DNA from: Clostridia bacterium
GTDB lineage: Bacteria > Bacillota > Clostridia > Oscillospirales > CAG-382
Length of the DNA stretch: 64,000 nt
Assembly: GCA_017560085.1 (NCBI GenBank)
Contig: JAFYPA010000052.1
Span: 1 to 64,000, forward strand
Reading direction: 5' to 3'
Shown here: piece after piece, positions 51,497 to 60,076 of the stretch
Layout of the letters: every line of letters begins with the position of its first letter
Position numbering within the stretch: the first letter of the stretch is position 1
The notes under the pieces: model-generated
The model's database searches: none
Seen by the model: the letters and a program-made list of their open reading frames with translations, nothing else
Told to the model about the DNA's origin: nothing
Program-made: the position numbers and the translations under genes

Positions 51497-53002
51497 TTAT
51501 GCGTTCACCGCATCAACAAACTTAAGGAATGCGTTCTTGCCCGCATCGTCTCTCTTGTATACGCCTGCGTGCTCAAGCACCTTTGCGAACACGATACCAA
51601 CCTCGTCCTCGAGAATCTTTGTAACGTTGTCCTTTGTGATTTCGGCGTACTTGCCCTTGAAGGACTGTACCCAGTCGTAGTGCTTGCCGAGGGTTTCGTC
51701 GTTTCTGTAGTCCTTGCCCTCAACTATTGCATCCGCAAGGAGTGCAAGCTCGTTCTTGAGTCTCGCGGGAAGAACGGCAAGGCCCATAACCTCGATAAGT
51801 CCGATATTTTCCTTCTTGATGTTGTGGAGCTCTGCGTGGGGATGATATACGCCCATGGGATGCTCCTCTGTTGTGATATTGTTACGAAGAACAAGGTCGA
51901 GCTCGTACTTGTCGCCGTTTCTTCTTGCGATGGGAGTGATTGTGTTGTGCTTTTCACCGTCTGTTTCCGCAAAGATGAATGCGTCCTCGTCGGTGTAGCC
52001 TCTCCAGGCGGCAAGAATCTTGCTTGCAAGTGTGCAGAGCTTTTCCGTGCTTTCGGATGCGATTCTGATAACGGACATAGGCCACTTCACGATGCCTGCT
52101 TCAACGTCCTCAAAGCCCTTGAAGGTAACCTTTGTTTCCACGGGAGCCTTTGCCATTGCAAATGTATAATGACCGCCCTGGAAATGGTCGTGTGTAAGAA
52201 TTGAGCCGCCTACGATGGGAAGGTCTGCGTTGGAGCCTACGAAGTAGTGCGGGAAAAGCTTTACAAAGTCAAGGAGCTTTCTGAAGGTTGCGGGATTGAT
52301 TGCCATGGGAGAATGCTCGGAGTTGAACACGATGCAGTGCTCGTTGTAGTAAACATAGGGAGAATACTGGAAGCACCAGGGTGTATCGTTTATTGTAAGA
52401 GGAATAATTCTGTGATTCTGACGCGCGGGATGGTTTACTCTGCCCGCATAGCCCTCGTTTTCACGGCAGAGCATACACTTGGGATATCCTGCCTGAGGTG
52501 CGTTCTTCGCTGCGGCGATGGCCTTGGGGTCCTTTTCGGGCTTGGAAAGGTTGATTGTGATATCAAGGTCGCCGTACTCTGTGGGTGTTACCCACTTCAT
52601 ATCCTTTGCGATACGGTAGCGTCTTATGTAGTCGCTGTCGCAGGAGAGCTTATAGAAATAATCTGTCGCATCAAGGGCGGACTTTTCGTAAAGAGCATAG
52701 AATTTGTCGGTAACCTCGGAGGGTCTGGGAATCATAAGTCCCATAAGCTTTGTATCAAAGAGGTCACGATATGTGATGCTGTCCTCGATAATGCCCTTTT
52801 CTGCAGCATAGTCAAGAATCTCGGCAAGAGTTTCCTCAAGGTTTACCTCGCCCTCGGGATTGGCGGATTCCTCTGTGATAGAATCCATTCCGAGCTCTGA
52901 CATAATGAGGTTTGTCATATAGATTTCGTCTCTCTTTTCAAAAAAGCCCTTGTCAAGTCCGTACTTTACAAGCTTTCTTACGCTTACGTTGATGTCTGCC
53001 AT
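51497..53002 (-). CDS. galT: UDP-glucose--hexose-1-phosphate uridylyltransferase, class II
   Basis: 501 residues. Exchanges UMP between UDP-glucose and galactose 1-phosphate in the Leloir pathway. This is the longer Firmicutes class (GalT2), with GRVNHPARQNHRIIPL, YVYYNEHCIVFNSEHSPM and the active-site region GGSILTHDHFQGGHYTF. The ATG follows GAGGAA. galK lies about 7 kb away at 60077-61387 and no galE is visible, so the pathway genes are scattered. Confidence 0.95.
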   Translation of the reverse strand: MADINVSVRKLVKYGLDKGFFEKRDEIYMTNLIMSELGMDSITEESANPEGEVNLEETLAEILDYAAEKGIIEDSITYRDLFDTKLMGLMIPRPSEVTDKFYALYEKSALDATDYFYKLSCDSDYIRRYRIAKDMKWVTPTEYGDLDITINLSKPEKDPKAIAAAKNAPQAGYPKCMLCRENEGYAGRVNHPARQNHRIIPLTINDTPWCFQYSPYVYYNEHCIVFNSEHSPMAINPATFRKLLDFVKLFPHYFVGSNADLPIVGGSILTHDHFQGGHYTFAMAKAPVETKVTFKGFEDVEAGIVKWPMSVIRIASESTEKLCTLASKILAAWRGYTDEDAFIFAETDGEKHNTITPIARRNGDKYELDLVLRNNITTEEHPMGVYHPHAELHNIKKENIGLIEVMGLAVLPARLKNELALLADAIVEGKDYRNDETLGKHYDWVQSFKGKYAEITKDNVTKILEDEVGIVFAKVLEHAGVYKRDDAGKNAFLKFVDAVNA

Positions 53003-53117
53003 TGTTGTTCCTCGTCTTTCTTTTGTTTATCCTTAATATTATATAACTAAATGACAGATTTGTCAAGAGGGGCGGAAAACGAAATTTGCATTTTGCGTTC
53101 CGTACTGTCCTTGCAAA

Positions 53118-53149
53118 AAGCAAAAGGGTGCATCCCGAGGACACACCCT
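53118..53149 (-). terminator. Terminator of the hydrolase operon
   Basis: AGGGTG pairs with CACCCT and is followed on the minus strand by TTTTGCTTTTTG. Confidence 0.7.
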
Positions 53150-53155
53150 GAAGAA

Positions 53156-54613
53156 TTATTCGAATCTCACCGCATAAATATCCGCATCCAGCATACGCAT
53201 TTCAAGAACGACCTCTTTACCGCAAAGTCTTGCGATATCACCGTCCTCAAAGCCGATTTTCTTATCGGTCGAATCGCCGAACATTTCACAGCTCTCTATT
53301 TTCTCTCCGTCTGCGCTTTTGAGGGTGAAGTAAATATACCCTCTCGCACTTGTGGACATATTCGCAAACATATCCGAGCCGTCATAGACAAAGGGCTTTG
53401 TCACAAGCATCTTTTCCACCGCTCCCGCGTGGCGGGAAACAAAGCCGTCGAGTCGGAGTGTGTAGCGGTAAACGTGGGTTGCATATCCCTCTCCCATCCA
53501 GTGGTTATCAAAGCAGAAGATTGACATTTCGCGGTCTGCACCGCAGATGTCCGAGGGAGTTTCCACTATTCCTCTTGCGGGGTAGCAGCTTCCGTATACC
53601 CAGTTTTCATAGAATTCCGCACCGGGTCTTATGAATGCTTCGTCGTGCTTTTTGAAGTTATAGCCGTCACGGGACACTATGAAAACACAGTCTGTGGTTG
53701 TAAGTCCAAAGCGGGGCTCTGCCTTCATTCTGGAAAGGCGCTTGTCCTTGCCGCAGAGCTCGTCGAAGGATTTTGTCCACGATGGTCTTTCTATATATCT
53801 TGTGGGCATACCTATTACAATCTGCGGTGCACGGTAGTAATTCTGGCACACATTTGTGTAAAGGGGGATGTCCTCACTGCTTCCGAAATCGAGGATTCTC
53901 GGCTTTGACCATTCCTTGAAGTCCTTGGATTCGGAATATCTTATATCACGCACATCGGTTTGCCAGTCATAAGGTGAACTGATTTCGGGGTTCTTGCTTC
54001 CCTTGGTGTGGAAGCCTCTGAAATAGCATCTGTATTTCTGTGCTTCCTTGTCCCAGAATGCGACATTCAACGAGTCAAAAGCACCGCAATCGGTAATTTC
54101 GTAGCCGTCGGTGAAGCTTATACCGTCCGAGCTGAACATACACTTGAGGTAGTGCTTGTTTGCGCCGTCAACGGATTTTGTCGCCTGAAGAACGCATTTG
54201 TATTCCTCACCCTTGCGACATTCGGGATTTTCGTCCTTAAACACCATAAAGTTGTCAACGCTGTAGTCCTTGAGGATATTGTTGTCCCTTGAGCCTTCAA
54301 ATTCCACAAGACCGAGATTCGGCTTTTCCCAATGAAGTCCGTCGGTGCTTTCGGCGTAGCAGGGGTAAATCTTGCCTACAATGTTGCCCACATCGTTGGT
54401 TTTCCAGCCGAGGTAGTACATTCTGTATTTGCCGTATTCCTTATCATAGAAAAAGTTATGGTAGTCGCATCCGCAGCCCTCCCAGGGAGCATCGTGGACA
54501 AGCACCATTTCACGGCGGACGGGATTATGGATTTCGCTTTCCGCTGTTGTGCGCATTGTGTCTATGAGATAGTCGTCGAAAAAGCATTCTCTCTGTTTAC
54601 CGATGTTGATCAT
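53156..54613 (-). CDS. Beta-propeller glycosidase-like protein (copy A)
   Basis: 485 residues, ATG after GGAGG, no signal peptide. The repeated pattern (FFYDKEYGKYRMYYLGW, CYAESTDGLHWEKP, VAFWDKEAQKYRCYFRG) is that of five-bladed propeller enzymes and resembles GH32/GH43-type folds, though I cannot name the family. The N-terminal CFFDDYLID is shared with uncharacterised propeller proteins. It is paralogous over the full length to 55744-57213. It lies 23 bases behind a serine esterase in the same operon. A role in plant or host glycan breakdown is inferred. Confidence 0.72.
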   Translation of the reverse strand: MINIGKQRECFFDDYLIDTMRTTAESEIHNPVRREMVLVHDAPWEGCGCDYHNFFYDKEYGKYRMYYLGWKTNDVGNIVGKIYPCYAESTDGLHWEKPNLGLVEFEGSRDNNILKDYSVDNFMVFKDENPECRKGEEYKCVLQATKSVDGANKHYLKCMFSSDGISFTDGYEITDCGAFDSLNVAFWDKEAQKYRCYFRGFHTKGSKNPEISSPYDWQTDVRDIRYSESKDFKEWSKPRILDFGSSEDIPLYTNVCQNYYRAPQIVIGMPTRYIERPSWTKSFDELCGKDKRLSRMKAEPRFGLTTTDCVFIVSRDGYNFKKHDEAFIRPGAEFYENWVYGSCYPARGIVETPSDICGADREMSIFCFDNHWMGEGYATHVYRYTLRLDGFVSRHAGAVEKMLVTKPFVYDGSDMFANMSTSARGYIYFTLKSADGEKIESCEMFGDSTDKKIGFEDGDIARLCGKEVVLEMRMLDADIYAVRFE

Positions 54614-54636
54614 TTTCTTTACCTCCGTTTGAAAAA

Positions 54637-55707
54637 TCAGTTCCTGATCCCGAGGTCCTTTGCAATCGCTCTGTGTACCTCGGTTCTCATTTCGTGTACC
54701 CTTTCGCTGTCACATACGCCGTAGTTACGGTTTACACATCTCATGGAATCGGTGAGAAGTATTGTATAAAGTCCCTTTTCTCTGTAAAGGTATAAGGACT
54801 GCCCCGTCCAACCCGTGTGACCTATGCTTCCCTTCGGGAAAAGCTCTCTTGCCTGTACGCAGTTTTCGTCTACATATACAAAGCCGAGCGCACGGTTTTC
54901 CACAGCACGGCATTTTTCGCTTTCAAGAACACAAAGATTCTCCGTGTGGTTTCTTTCGGAAAGGTCAAACATTTCTCTGCCGTAAAGGCGATTGTCTCTT
55001 TTTATCAGAGCCTCTGCATACACCTTAAGATCCCTTGCGGTAACAAAATCCTCGCCTGCTCCCGAGGGGATCCCGTCCATTTTACATACGTTATTGTCGT
55101 AAAGCCTGCAATCGTTTACGGTGGGGTCGTAGTGACACACAACGGAATTCGGCTCGTCAAGTGCTACGTTGTATTTGGTTCTTGTAAGACCAAGCACCTT
55201 ACAGATATGCTCATCCAGGCACTTATCCAGAGGCATTCCGTAAACCTTTTCAATAATAAAGCCAAGCAGCACCATGCCGCTGCAACTGTATGCTATATTT
55301 GTATCCGGCGCAAACGCCACCGGATGAGAAAAGATAAACTCCGCTATGCTTTCCCTGCCTCTGTCGGCAACTCCATCCGTATATTCCTTGCGGATTATTC
55401 CCGAGGTATGGGTAAGAAGCTGTTTTACGGTGATATTCTTTTTGTCGTCGGGGACATTATCAAAGAATTTTTCGAGGGTATCGTCAAGGGACAGAAGTCC
55501 TCTGTCGATTGCCATAAGAGCCAGCGGCGTTGTGGGCAGGATCTTTCCGAGGCTTGCGGCATCAAAATAGGTGTCCGCATTAACATCGGGACTGTTTATC
55601 TGCCACTCGTTACCCTCATAGCCGACAAGCAGAATGTAGGATTTTATAAATCCCCGCCCGAAAAGATCCCGAAGTGTTTTTTCGGTATTTTCAAGCTTCT
55701 TTATCAT
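54637..55707 (-). CDS. Beta-lactamase-fold serine hydrolase (class C-like esterase)
   Basis: 356 residues without a signal peptide. The nucleophile motif is S-L-G-K in DAASLGKILPTTPLAL; the tyrosine motif is AYSCSGMVLLGF; and IGHTGWTGQSL is the third element. This is the family of class C beta-lactamases, DD-peptidases and EstB-type esterases. The cytoplasmic location and placement between two sugar-hydrolase paralogs make a sugar esterase more likely than an antibiotic resistance function. The ATG follows GGAGAT. Confidence 0.85.
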   Translation of the reverse strand: MIKKLENTEKTLRDLFGRGFIKSYILLVGYEGNEWQINSPDVNADTYFDAASLGKILPTTPLALMAIDRGLLSLDDTLEKFFDNVPDDKKNITVKQLLTHTSGIIRKEYTDGVADRGRESIAEFIFSHPVAFAPDTNIAYSCSGMVLLGFIIEKVYGMPLDKCLDEHICKVLGLTRTKYNVALDEPNSVVCHYDPTVNDCRLYDNNVCKMDGIPSGAGEDFVTARDLKVYAEALIKRDNRLYGREMFDLSERNHTENLCVLESEKCRAVENRALGFVYVDENCVQARELFPKGSIGHTGWTGQSLYLYREKGLYTILLTDSMRCVNRNYGVCDSERVHEMRTEVHRAIAKDLGIRN

Positions 55708-55743
55708 ATATCCGTATCTCCATCAAAATGATATTGCAATATT

Positions 55744-57213
55744 TTATTGAAATCTTATCGCATAAATATCCGCATCAAGCATACGCATTTCAAGAACAAC
55801 CTCTTTACCGCAAAGCCTTGCGATATCGCCGTCCTCAAAGCCGATTTTCTTGTCGGCAGAATCGCCGAACATTTCACAGCTTTCTACCACATCACCGTCT
55901 GCTGATTTTATCGTGAAGTAGATATATCCTCTTGCACTTGTGGAAAGGTTTGCGTACATATCCGAGCCGTCATAGATGAAGGGCTTTGTTACAACCGTCT
56001 TTTCCACAGCTCCCGCGTGTCGTGAAACGAAGCCGTCAAGACGGAAGGTGTATCTGTACATATCCTTGCCGTAGTCAAGTCCCATCCAGTGGTTGTCACC
56101 GGAGAAGATTGAGATTTCGTTGTCGGCACCGGGGATATCCGAGGGAGTTTCAATCATACCTCTTGCGGGATAGCAGTCACCGTATACCCAGTTCTGACCG
56201 AATTCAGCGCCGGGAGTCATTATTGCCTCGTCGTACTTTGTGAAGGTACTGCCGTTTCGGGAGACCATAAACATACAGTCGGTTACGGAAAGACCGTATC
56301 TGTCCTCGCCGCCCTCCATTCTCTTGAGTCTCTTCTCTTTACCGCAAAGCTCGTCGTAGCATTTAGACCAGCACTTTCTTGCGACATATCTTGTGGGGAA
56401 GCCGATTATGCATTGCGGTGCTCTGTAGTAATTCTGACATACGTTTGTATAAAGGGGATAGTCTCCGCCGTCCTCGAAGTCAATGATTACGGGCTTTGTC
56501 CAGTTTTCGAAATCTTCCGATTCCATATAGCGGACGTCTCTTACCTCAAGTCCCATTCTGGCATCAACCGTTCTGTCGCCCTCCTTGTGGTTACCACGGA
56601 AATAACAGCGGTACTTCTTTACGCTTTCGTCCCAGAAGGCAACGTTAAGGCTGTCATATGCACCGTGCTCGTGGATGTTGCACTTATCGGTAAAATGTAC
56701 TCCGTCGGGGCTGACCATACAGCGAAGAGCGAAATCACAAAGGATTTCCTTGGGGTCTCCCGAGAGCACCTTTCTCATTATTGCCTTGTATTTTTCCTCC
56801 TGCGGACAATCGGGATTTGTATCCTTGAACACCATAAAGTTATCAAGGCGGGGGGACATCTGCGAGGTGAGGATTATGTTGTTGTCCTTCGAGCCGTTGT
56901 ACTCAACAAGACCGAGGCTTGGTCTTTCCCAACGGATTCCGTCGGTGCTCTCCATATAGCAGACACGGATACCGTCCGAGCCCTTTGAGTATTCGTCCAT
57001 TTTCCAGCCGAGGTAGTACATTCTGTATTTGCCGTATTCCTCATCGTAGAAGAAATTGTGGAAGTCGCTTCCGCATCCCTCCCAGGGGGCGTCGTTTTTA
57101 AAGACAAGCTCACGTCTTTGCGGTCTGTGAATGCGTGCTTCGGCGGTTGTTCTCATTGTATCTATAAGGTAATTGTCAAAGAAGCATTCTCTGCTTTTGC
57201 CTATATTTATCAT
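55744..57213 (-). CDS. Beta-propeller glycosidase-like protein (copy B)
   Basis: 489 residues from the ATG at 57213, which follows AAAGGAG; the open frame upstream is not needed. It has the same layout as copy A, with CFFDNYLIDTMRTTAEA, FFYDEEYGKYRMYYLGW and CYMESTDGIRWERP. The last 70 residues and their DNA are strikingly close to copy A, while the middle has diverged more. It is the first gene of the operon B-esterase-A. The catalytic acids of the propeller cannot be assigned by eye. Confidence 0.72.
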   Translation of the reverse strand: MINIGKSRECFFDNYLIDTMRTTAEARIHRPQRRELVFKNDAPWEGCGSDFHNFFYDEEYGKYRMYYLGWKMDEYSKGSDGIRVCYMESTDGIRWERPSLGLVEYNGSKDNNIILTSQMSPRLDNFMVFKDTNPDCPQEEKYKAIMRKVLSGDPKEILCDFALRCMVSPDGVHFTDKCNIHEHGAYDSLNVAFWDESVKKYRCYFRGNHKEGDRTVDARMGLEVRDVRYMESEDFENWTKPVIIDFEDGGDYPLYTNVCQNYYRAPQCIIGFPTRYVARKCWSKCYDELCGKEKRLKRMEGGEDRYGLSVTDCMFMVSRNGSTFTKYDEAIMTPGAEFGQNWVYGDCYPARGMIETPSDIPGADNEISIFSGDNHWMGLDYGKDMYRYTFRLDGFVSRHAGAVEKTVVTKPFIYDGSDMYANLSTSARGYIYFTIKSADGDVVESCEMFGDSADKKIGFEDGDIARLCGKEVVLEMRMLDADIYAIRFQ

Positions 57214-57269
57214 TGCTTTTTCTCCTTTTGGCTTGACGCAGGGACTCATCCCCTGCCCTTTACAGTCAC

Positions 57270-57298
57270 ATTATAGCACACATATATGCACTTGTAAA
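57270..57298 (-). promoter_or_regulatory. Promoter of the propeller-hydrolase operon
   Basis: TTTACA, 17 bases, TATAAT on the minus strand. The leader then holds a GCAGGG/CCCTGC hairpin at 57239-57256. Confidence 0.75.
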
Positions 57299-57435
57299 TC
57301 TCTTTTTGGGACATTGTGGGAATTTTTTGGCTGAAAAGTGTACTCCGAGGGTGCTTTTTCGACACCTCCGATGGTTTTCGGCATATCCTTTACGAAAAAT
57401 TAAAATGCCGTCTCCGTGCGTGCCCAAACAGTGTA

Positions 57436-57464
57436 TTGACTTTGGGGAAAATATGTGGTATCAT
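57436..57464 (+). promoter_or_regulatory. Promoter of the lipoprotein gene
   Basis: TTGACT, 17 bases, TATCAT. Confidence 0.6.
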
Positions 57465-57500
57465 ATAGGTACGGCTTGTAATCAATATTACTGAAAGGGA

Positions 57501-58274
57501 ATGATGATATTGAAAAAAATACTGCTTACCGCACTCGTCCTTCTCGTATCGGTGTCGCTGTTTGCGTGCCATACGAAAAAGGGAAGCAACGATATGTCCG
57601 AGCTTTTTGACGAAAAGCCCACAAACGGACAGGTAACCGAAGCACCGAATAATAACGGCAAAGCCGAGGAATCCCCCTCGACATCAGACATCAGCTCCGA
57701 GGCCGACAAGGAAAGCACGGAAGCCGACAAAGCCGAGGACAAGACCGAGGAAGAAGAAAACAGCGAAGCCGAGTCCGAGGAGAAAAAGGAGGAAGCTGAG
57801 AATCCCCCCACCCCCTTCACTCTCAGCGACAGCGAGCTTCAGACTATAAAGAGCAGATACATCGAGGCGGAGGATTTTTACTATACAATGCTGTACCAGC
57901 ATCTTGAGCTTGACAGCTACGATGTTATAGTAAGAAAAAATTCCGACGGCTACGATACGGAGTATCACAGACTTCTCTACTATAATGTAAATTCCCTTGC
58001 GGACCTTAAGAGATACTACGGAGAATACTTCACGCAGGGCTTTGTAAACGGTCTTGACTTCAGTCTTTATGCTGAGGAAAACGGCAAGCTTTACTGTGCC
58101 GAAACGGAAAATGCTCCCGCGGCAAGCGGTGTGAAGTACATTTACTCGGTTGAGGGCATCGATGCGGAAAACGCATATATAGTAAAATCCCGCACGGACG
58201 GAAGCTCTCCGCAGAAAATAAAGTGCGTAAAGCTCGGCGGAGTATGGTACTTCAGCGGTGTGGCTATAAGCTGA
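57501..58274 (+). CDS. Predicted lipoprotein with acidic linker, unknown
   Basis: 257 residues. A signal region (KKILLTALVLLVSVSLFAC) ends in a lipobox. Then follow about 75 residues rich in Glu, Ser and Ala, probably a flexible spacer through the wall. The C-terminal 140 residues form a globular domain with YIEAEDFYYTMLY and a final KIKCVKLGGVWYFSG that recalls small secreted domains. I do not recognise it. Two adjacent ATG codons and a TTG could each be the start. Confidence 0.75.
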   Translation: MMILKKILLTALVLLVSVSLFACHTKKGSNDMSELFDEKPTNGQVTEAPNNNGKAEESPSTSDISSEADKESTEADKAEDKTEEEENSEAESEEKKEEAENPPTPFTLSDSELQTIKSRYIEAEDFYYTMLYQHLELDSYDVIVRKNSDGYDTEYHRLLYYNVNSLADLKRYYGEYFTQGFVNGLDFSLYAEENGKLYCAETENAPAASGVKYIYSVEGIDAENAYIVKSRTDGSSPQKIKCVKLGGVWYFSGVAIS

Positions 58275-58287
58275 CAAGTAAAAAAAT

Positions 58288-58324
58288 ACACGGACTTCCC
58301 ATTTTTCGGGTTGTCCGTGTTTTG
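58288..58324. terminator. Bidirectional terminator
   Basis: ACACGGAC pairs with GTCCGTGT, with an inner CCC/GGG pairing, and T-runs on both strands. Confidence 0.85.
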
Positions 58325-59611
58325 TTATTTTTGAGCGGTAAGTATTTTGCTTTCCATTTTTTCTATGTCGACGCTTGCGTTATGGGGTATCGGCTTCCAT
58401 GTGACTCTTGTGAAAAGTGCTATCCATGTTGAGATATCCCCCACTATTCCGAAAAGCGGGAACATTACGGAATAGAATATCGCCTTATACCACTTGATTT
58501 TTTCAAGTCTTGCGTACTCAAGGACAAAAAGGAAAAGTGCCATAGGTATCATTCCGAGATGTTCGAAAATCATAATTTCGAGAAAATCGGGAATTATCCG
58601 AAGTGCCTCAAGTCCGACCGCACCCGCAAGCAGAATTGCCGAGGATGCTATGTATTTCAGGATTTTCAGCGGTATAAACGCAACGCAGTAGGGCATCATT
58701 GTGACCAGCATATCGTAGCAGTTGAATTTTCTTACAAAGCCCTTCTGCGTGAAAATTCCCTTTATGAGCACGGCGTAATACTGTGCAAACGCCTGAAGAT
58801 GTCCCTTTGCCCAGCGGATTCGCTGACGCATTACTATCTTCATATTTGTGGGCTGCTCGTCGTAAAACTGCGCCTCGTGCTGATAGCATATACTGTAGCC
58901 TCTTGACACAGCATCGACGGAAAAGGCTCTGTCCTCCGTAAGAGATGTGAAATTCCAGCCGTCCTTTACGAATTCGCTTGCGAACATAAATCCGCAGCCC
59001 TGTACCCAAGTGGTAACGCCAAGGAACGAGCGTGCACGGCTTGTGAATCTGCTTGTTCTTATCCAGTGGAAGCCATAGCCTGCGGATATAAAATTGGCAT
59101 CGAGATTCTTTGTATTACGGTAGGATGTGATTACCCTTTCTCCACTGTCAAAGGCATCGTTCATACGGCTTACAAAGTCACGCTTCAAGAGGTTATCCGC
59201 ATCGAAAACCATATATGCCTCGAAGCTGTCCGTACCATAGTCACGATCTATGCATTTGAAAAGATACTGCAGGGCGTAGCCCTTTGTACAGTGCTCGCTG
59301 TCCTGCCTTTCGTAGCAGACGGCACCGTATTCTCTTGCGATTTGTGCCGTTTTGTCAGTGCAGTTGTCCGCAACCACAAAGACGGTTATTTTGTCGCTCG
59401 GGTAGTCCTGCTTGTTGATGCTGTCAATGAGGTTGCCGATTACCGACTCCTCGTTTCTTGCGGAAATTACAACGGCGTACTTATGGAAGGTCTTTGCCCT
59501 TGCGAATTTTTTCGTAAAGAGCAGACCGAGGATGATATAAATCACCTGATAGGCGTAAAGTGCCCCGAGAACCGTCATTGCAATATCGCAGATTTTAAGA
59601 AGGAGCTCCAT
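58325..59611 (-). CDS. Membrane glycosyltransferase, family 2 (processive type)
   Basis: 428 residues. One N-terminal membrane helix, then a GT-A domain with AVVISARNEESVIGNLIDS, FVVADNC, MVFDADN, LTEDRAFS and QRIRWAKGH: the full D, DxD, ED, QxxRW set of synthases such as cellulose and hyaluronan synthase. Several membrane helices follow residue 310. It probably makes or extends a surface polysaccharide. It is the last gene of the galK operon, so galactose may feed it. The ATG follows GAGGAG. Confidence 0.88.
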   Translation of the reverse strand: MELLLKICDIAMTVLGALYAYQVIYIILGLLFTKKFARAKTFHKYAVVISARNEESVIGNLIDSINKQDYPSDKITVFVVADNCTDKTAQIAREYGAVCYERQDSEHCTKGYALQYLFKCIDRDYGTDSFEAYMVFDADNLLKRDFVSRMNDAFDSGERVITSYRNTKNLDANFISAGYGFHWIRTSRFTSRARSFLGVTTWVQGCGFMFASEFVKDGWNFTSLTEDRAFSVDAVSRGYSICYQHEAQFYDEQPTNMKIVMRQRIRWAKGHLQAFAQYYAVLIKGIFTQKGFVRKFNCYDMLVTMMPYCVAFIPLKILKYIASSAILLAGAVGLEALRIIPDFLEIMIFEHLGMIPMALFLFVLEYARLEKIKWYKAIFYSVMFPLFGIVGDISTWIALFTRVTWKPIPHNASVDIEKMESKILTAQK

Positions 59612-59681
59612 TTTTATCTCCTCTCGTATTTCGGTACATTAAGTAATCGGGTACAAAACAATGCTCTGCACCCGATTTTAC

Positions 59682-60065
59682 TTACATAAACATTTTGATG
59701 GTTGTGGAAAGGAAGTCGTATATGATTATAAAGACCGTCGGAATCATTATAATAAGCAGAATTTTACTTATATCCGCGAGCCTTGTACACTCATCCGAAT
59801 CCGCTTTTCCGTCACGGACATATTTTGCCATACGAAGGTCAATGACACAGTATGCCGCAAATGCCACCGTGAGAACAAAAACGAAAAACCACAGAGAATA
59901 TATAAACGCAACTTTTGCAAGTGCAAAATATATTCCCAGAGCAATTGTACTCCACGAAAGAAGCAGAAAGACACGCAGCTTTTTATCAAGTCCGCTTTTT
60001 ATGACATTGCGCTTTTCCTCTTCCTTTTGGGCTTTGCGCTTTACCTTATATTTGCTTTGCTTCAT
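59682..60065 (-). CDS. Small membrane protein, unknown
   Basis: 127 residues with a Lys/Arg-rich N-terminus and three hydrophobic segments (VFLLLSWSTIALGIYFALA, FIYSLWFFVFVLTVAFAAY and ILLIIMIPTVFIIIYDFL). It lies 11 bases after galK and 70 bases ahead of the glycosyltransferase gene. It may assist that enzyme; no motif supports a role. Confidence 0.7.
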   Translation of the reverse strand: MKQSKYKVKRKAQKEEEKRNVIKSGLDKKLRVFLLLSWSTIALGIYFALAKVAFIYSLWFFVFVLTVAFAAYCVIDLRMAKYVRDGKADSDECTRLADISKILLIIMIPTVFIIIYDFLSTTIKMFM

Positions 60066-60076
60066 TTTGCAAAGGC

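Noticed and set aside
54637-55707. Antibiotic-resistance beta-lactamase
   Set aside because: It has the fold motifs but no signal peptide and sits between sugar hydrolases, so a cytoplasmic esterase is more likely.
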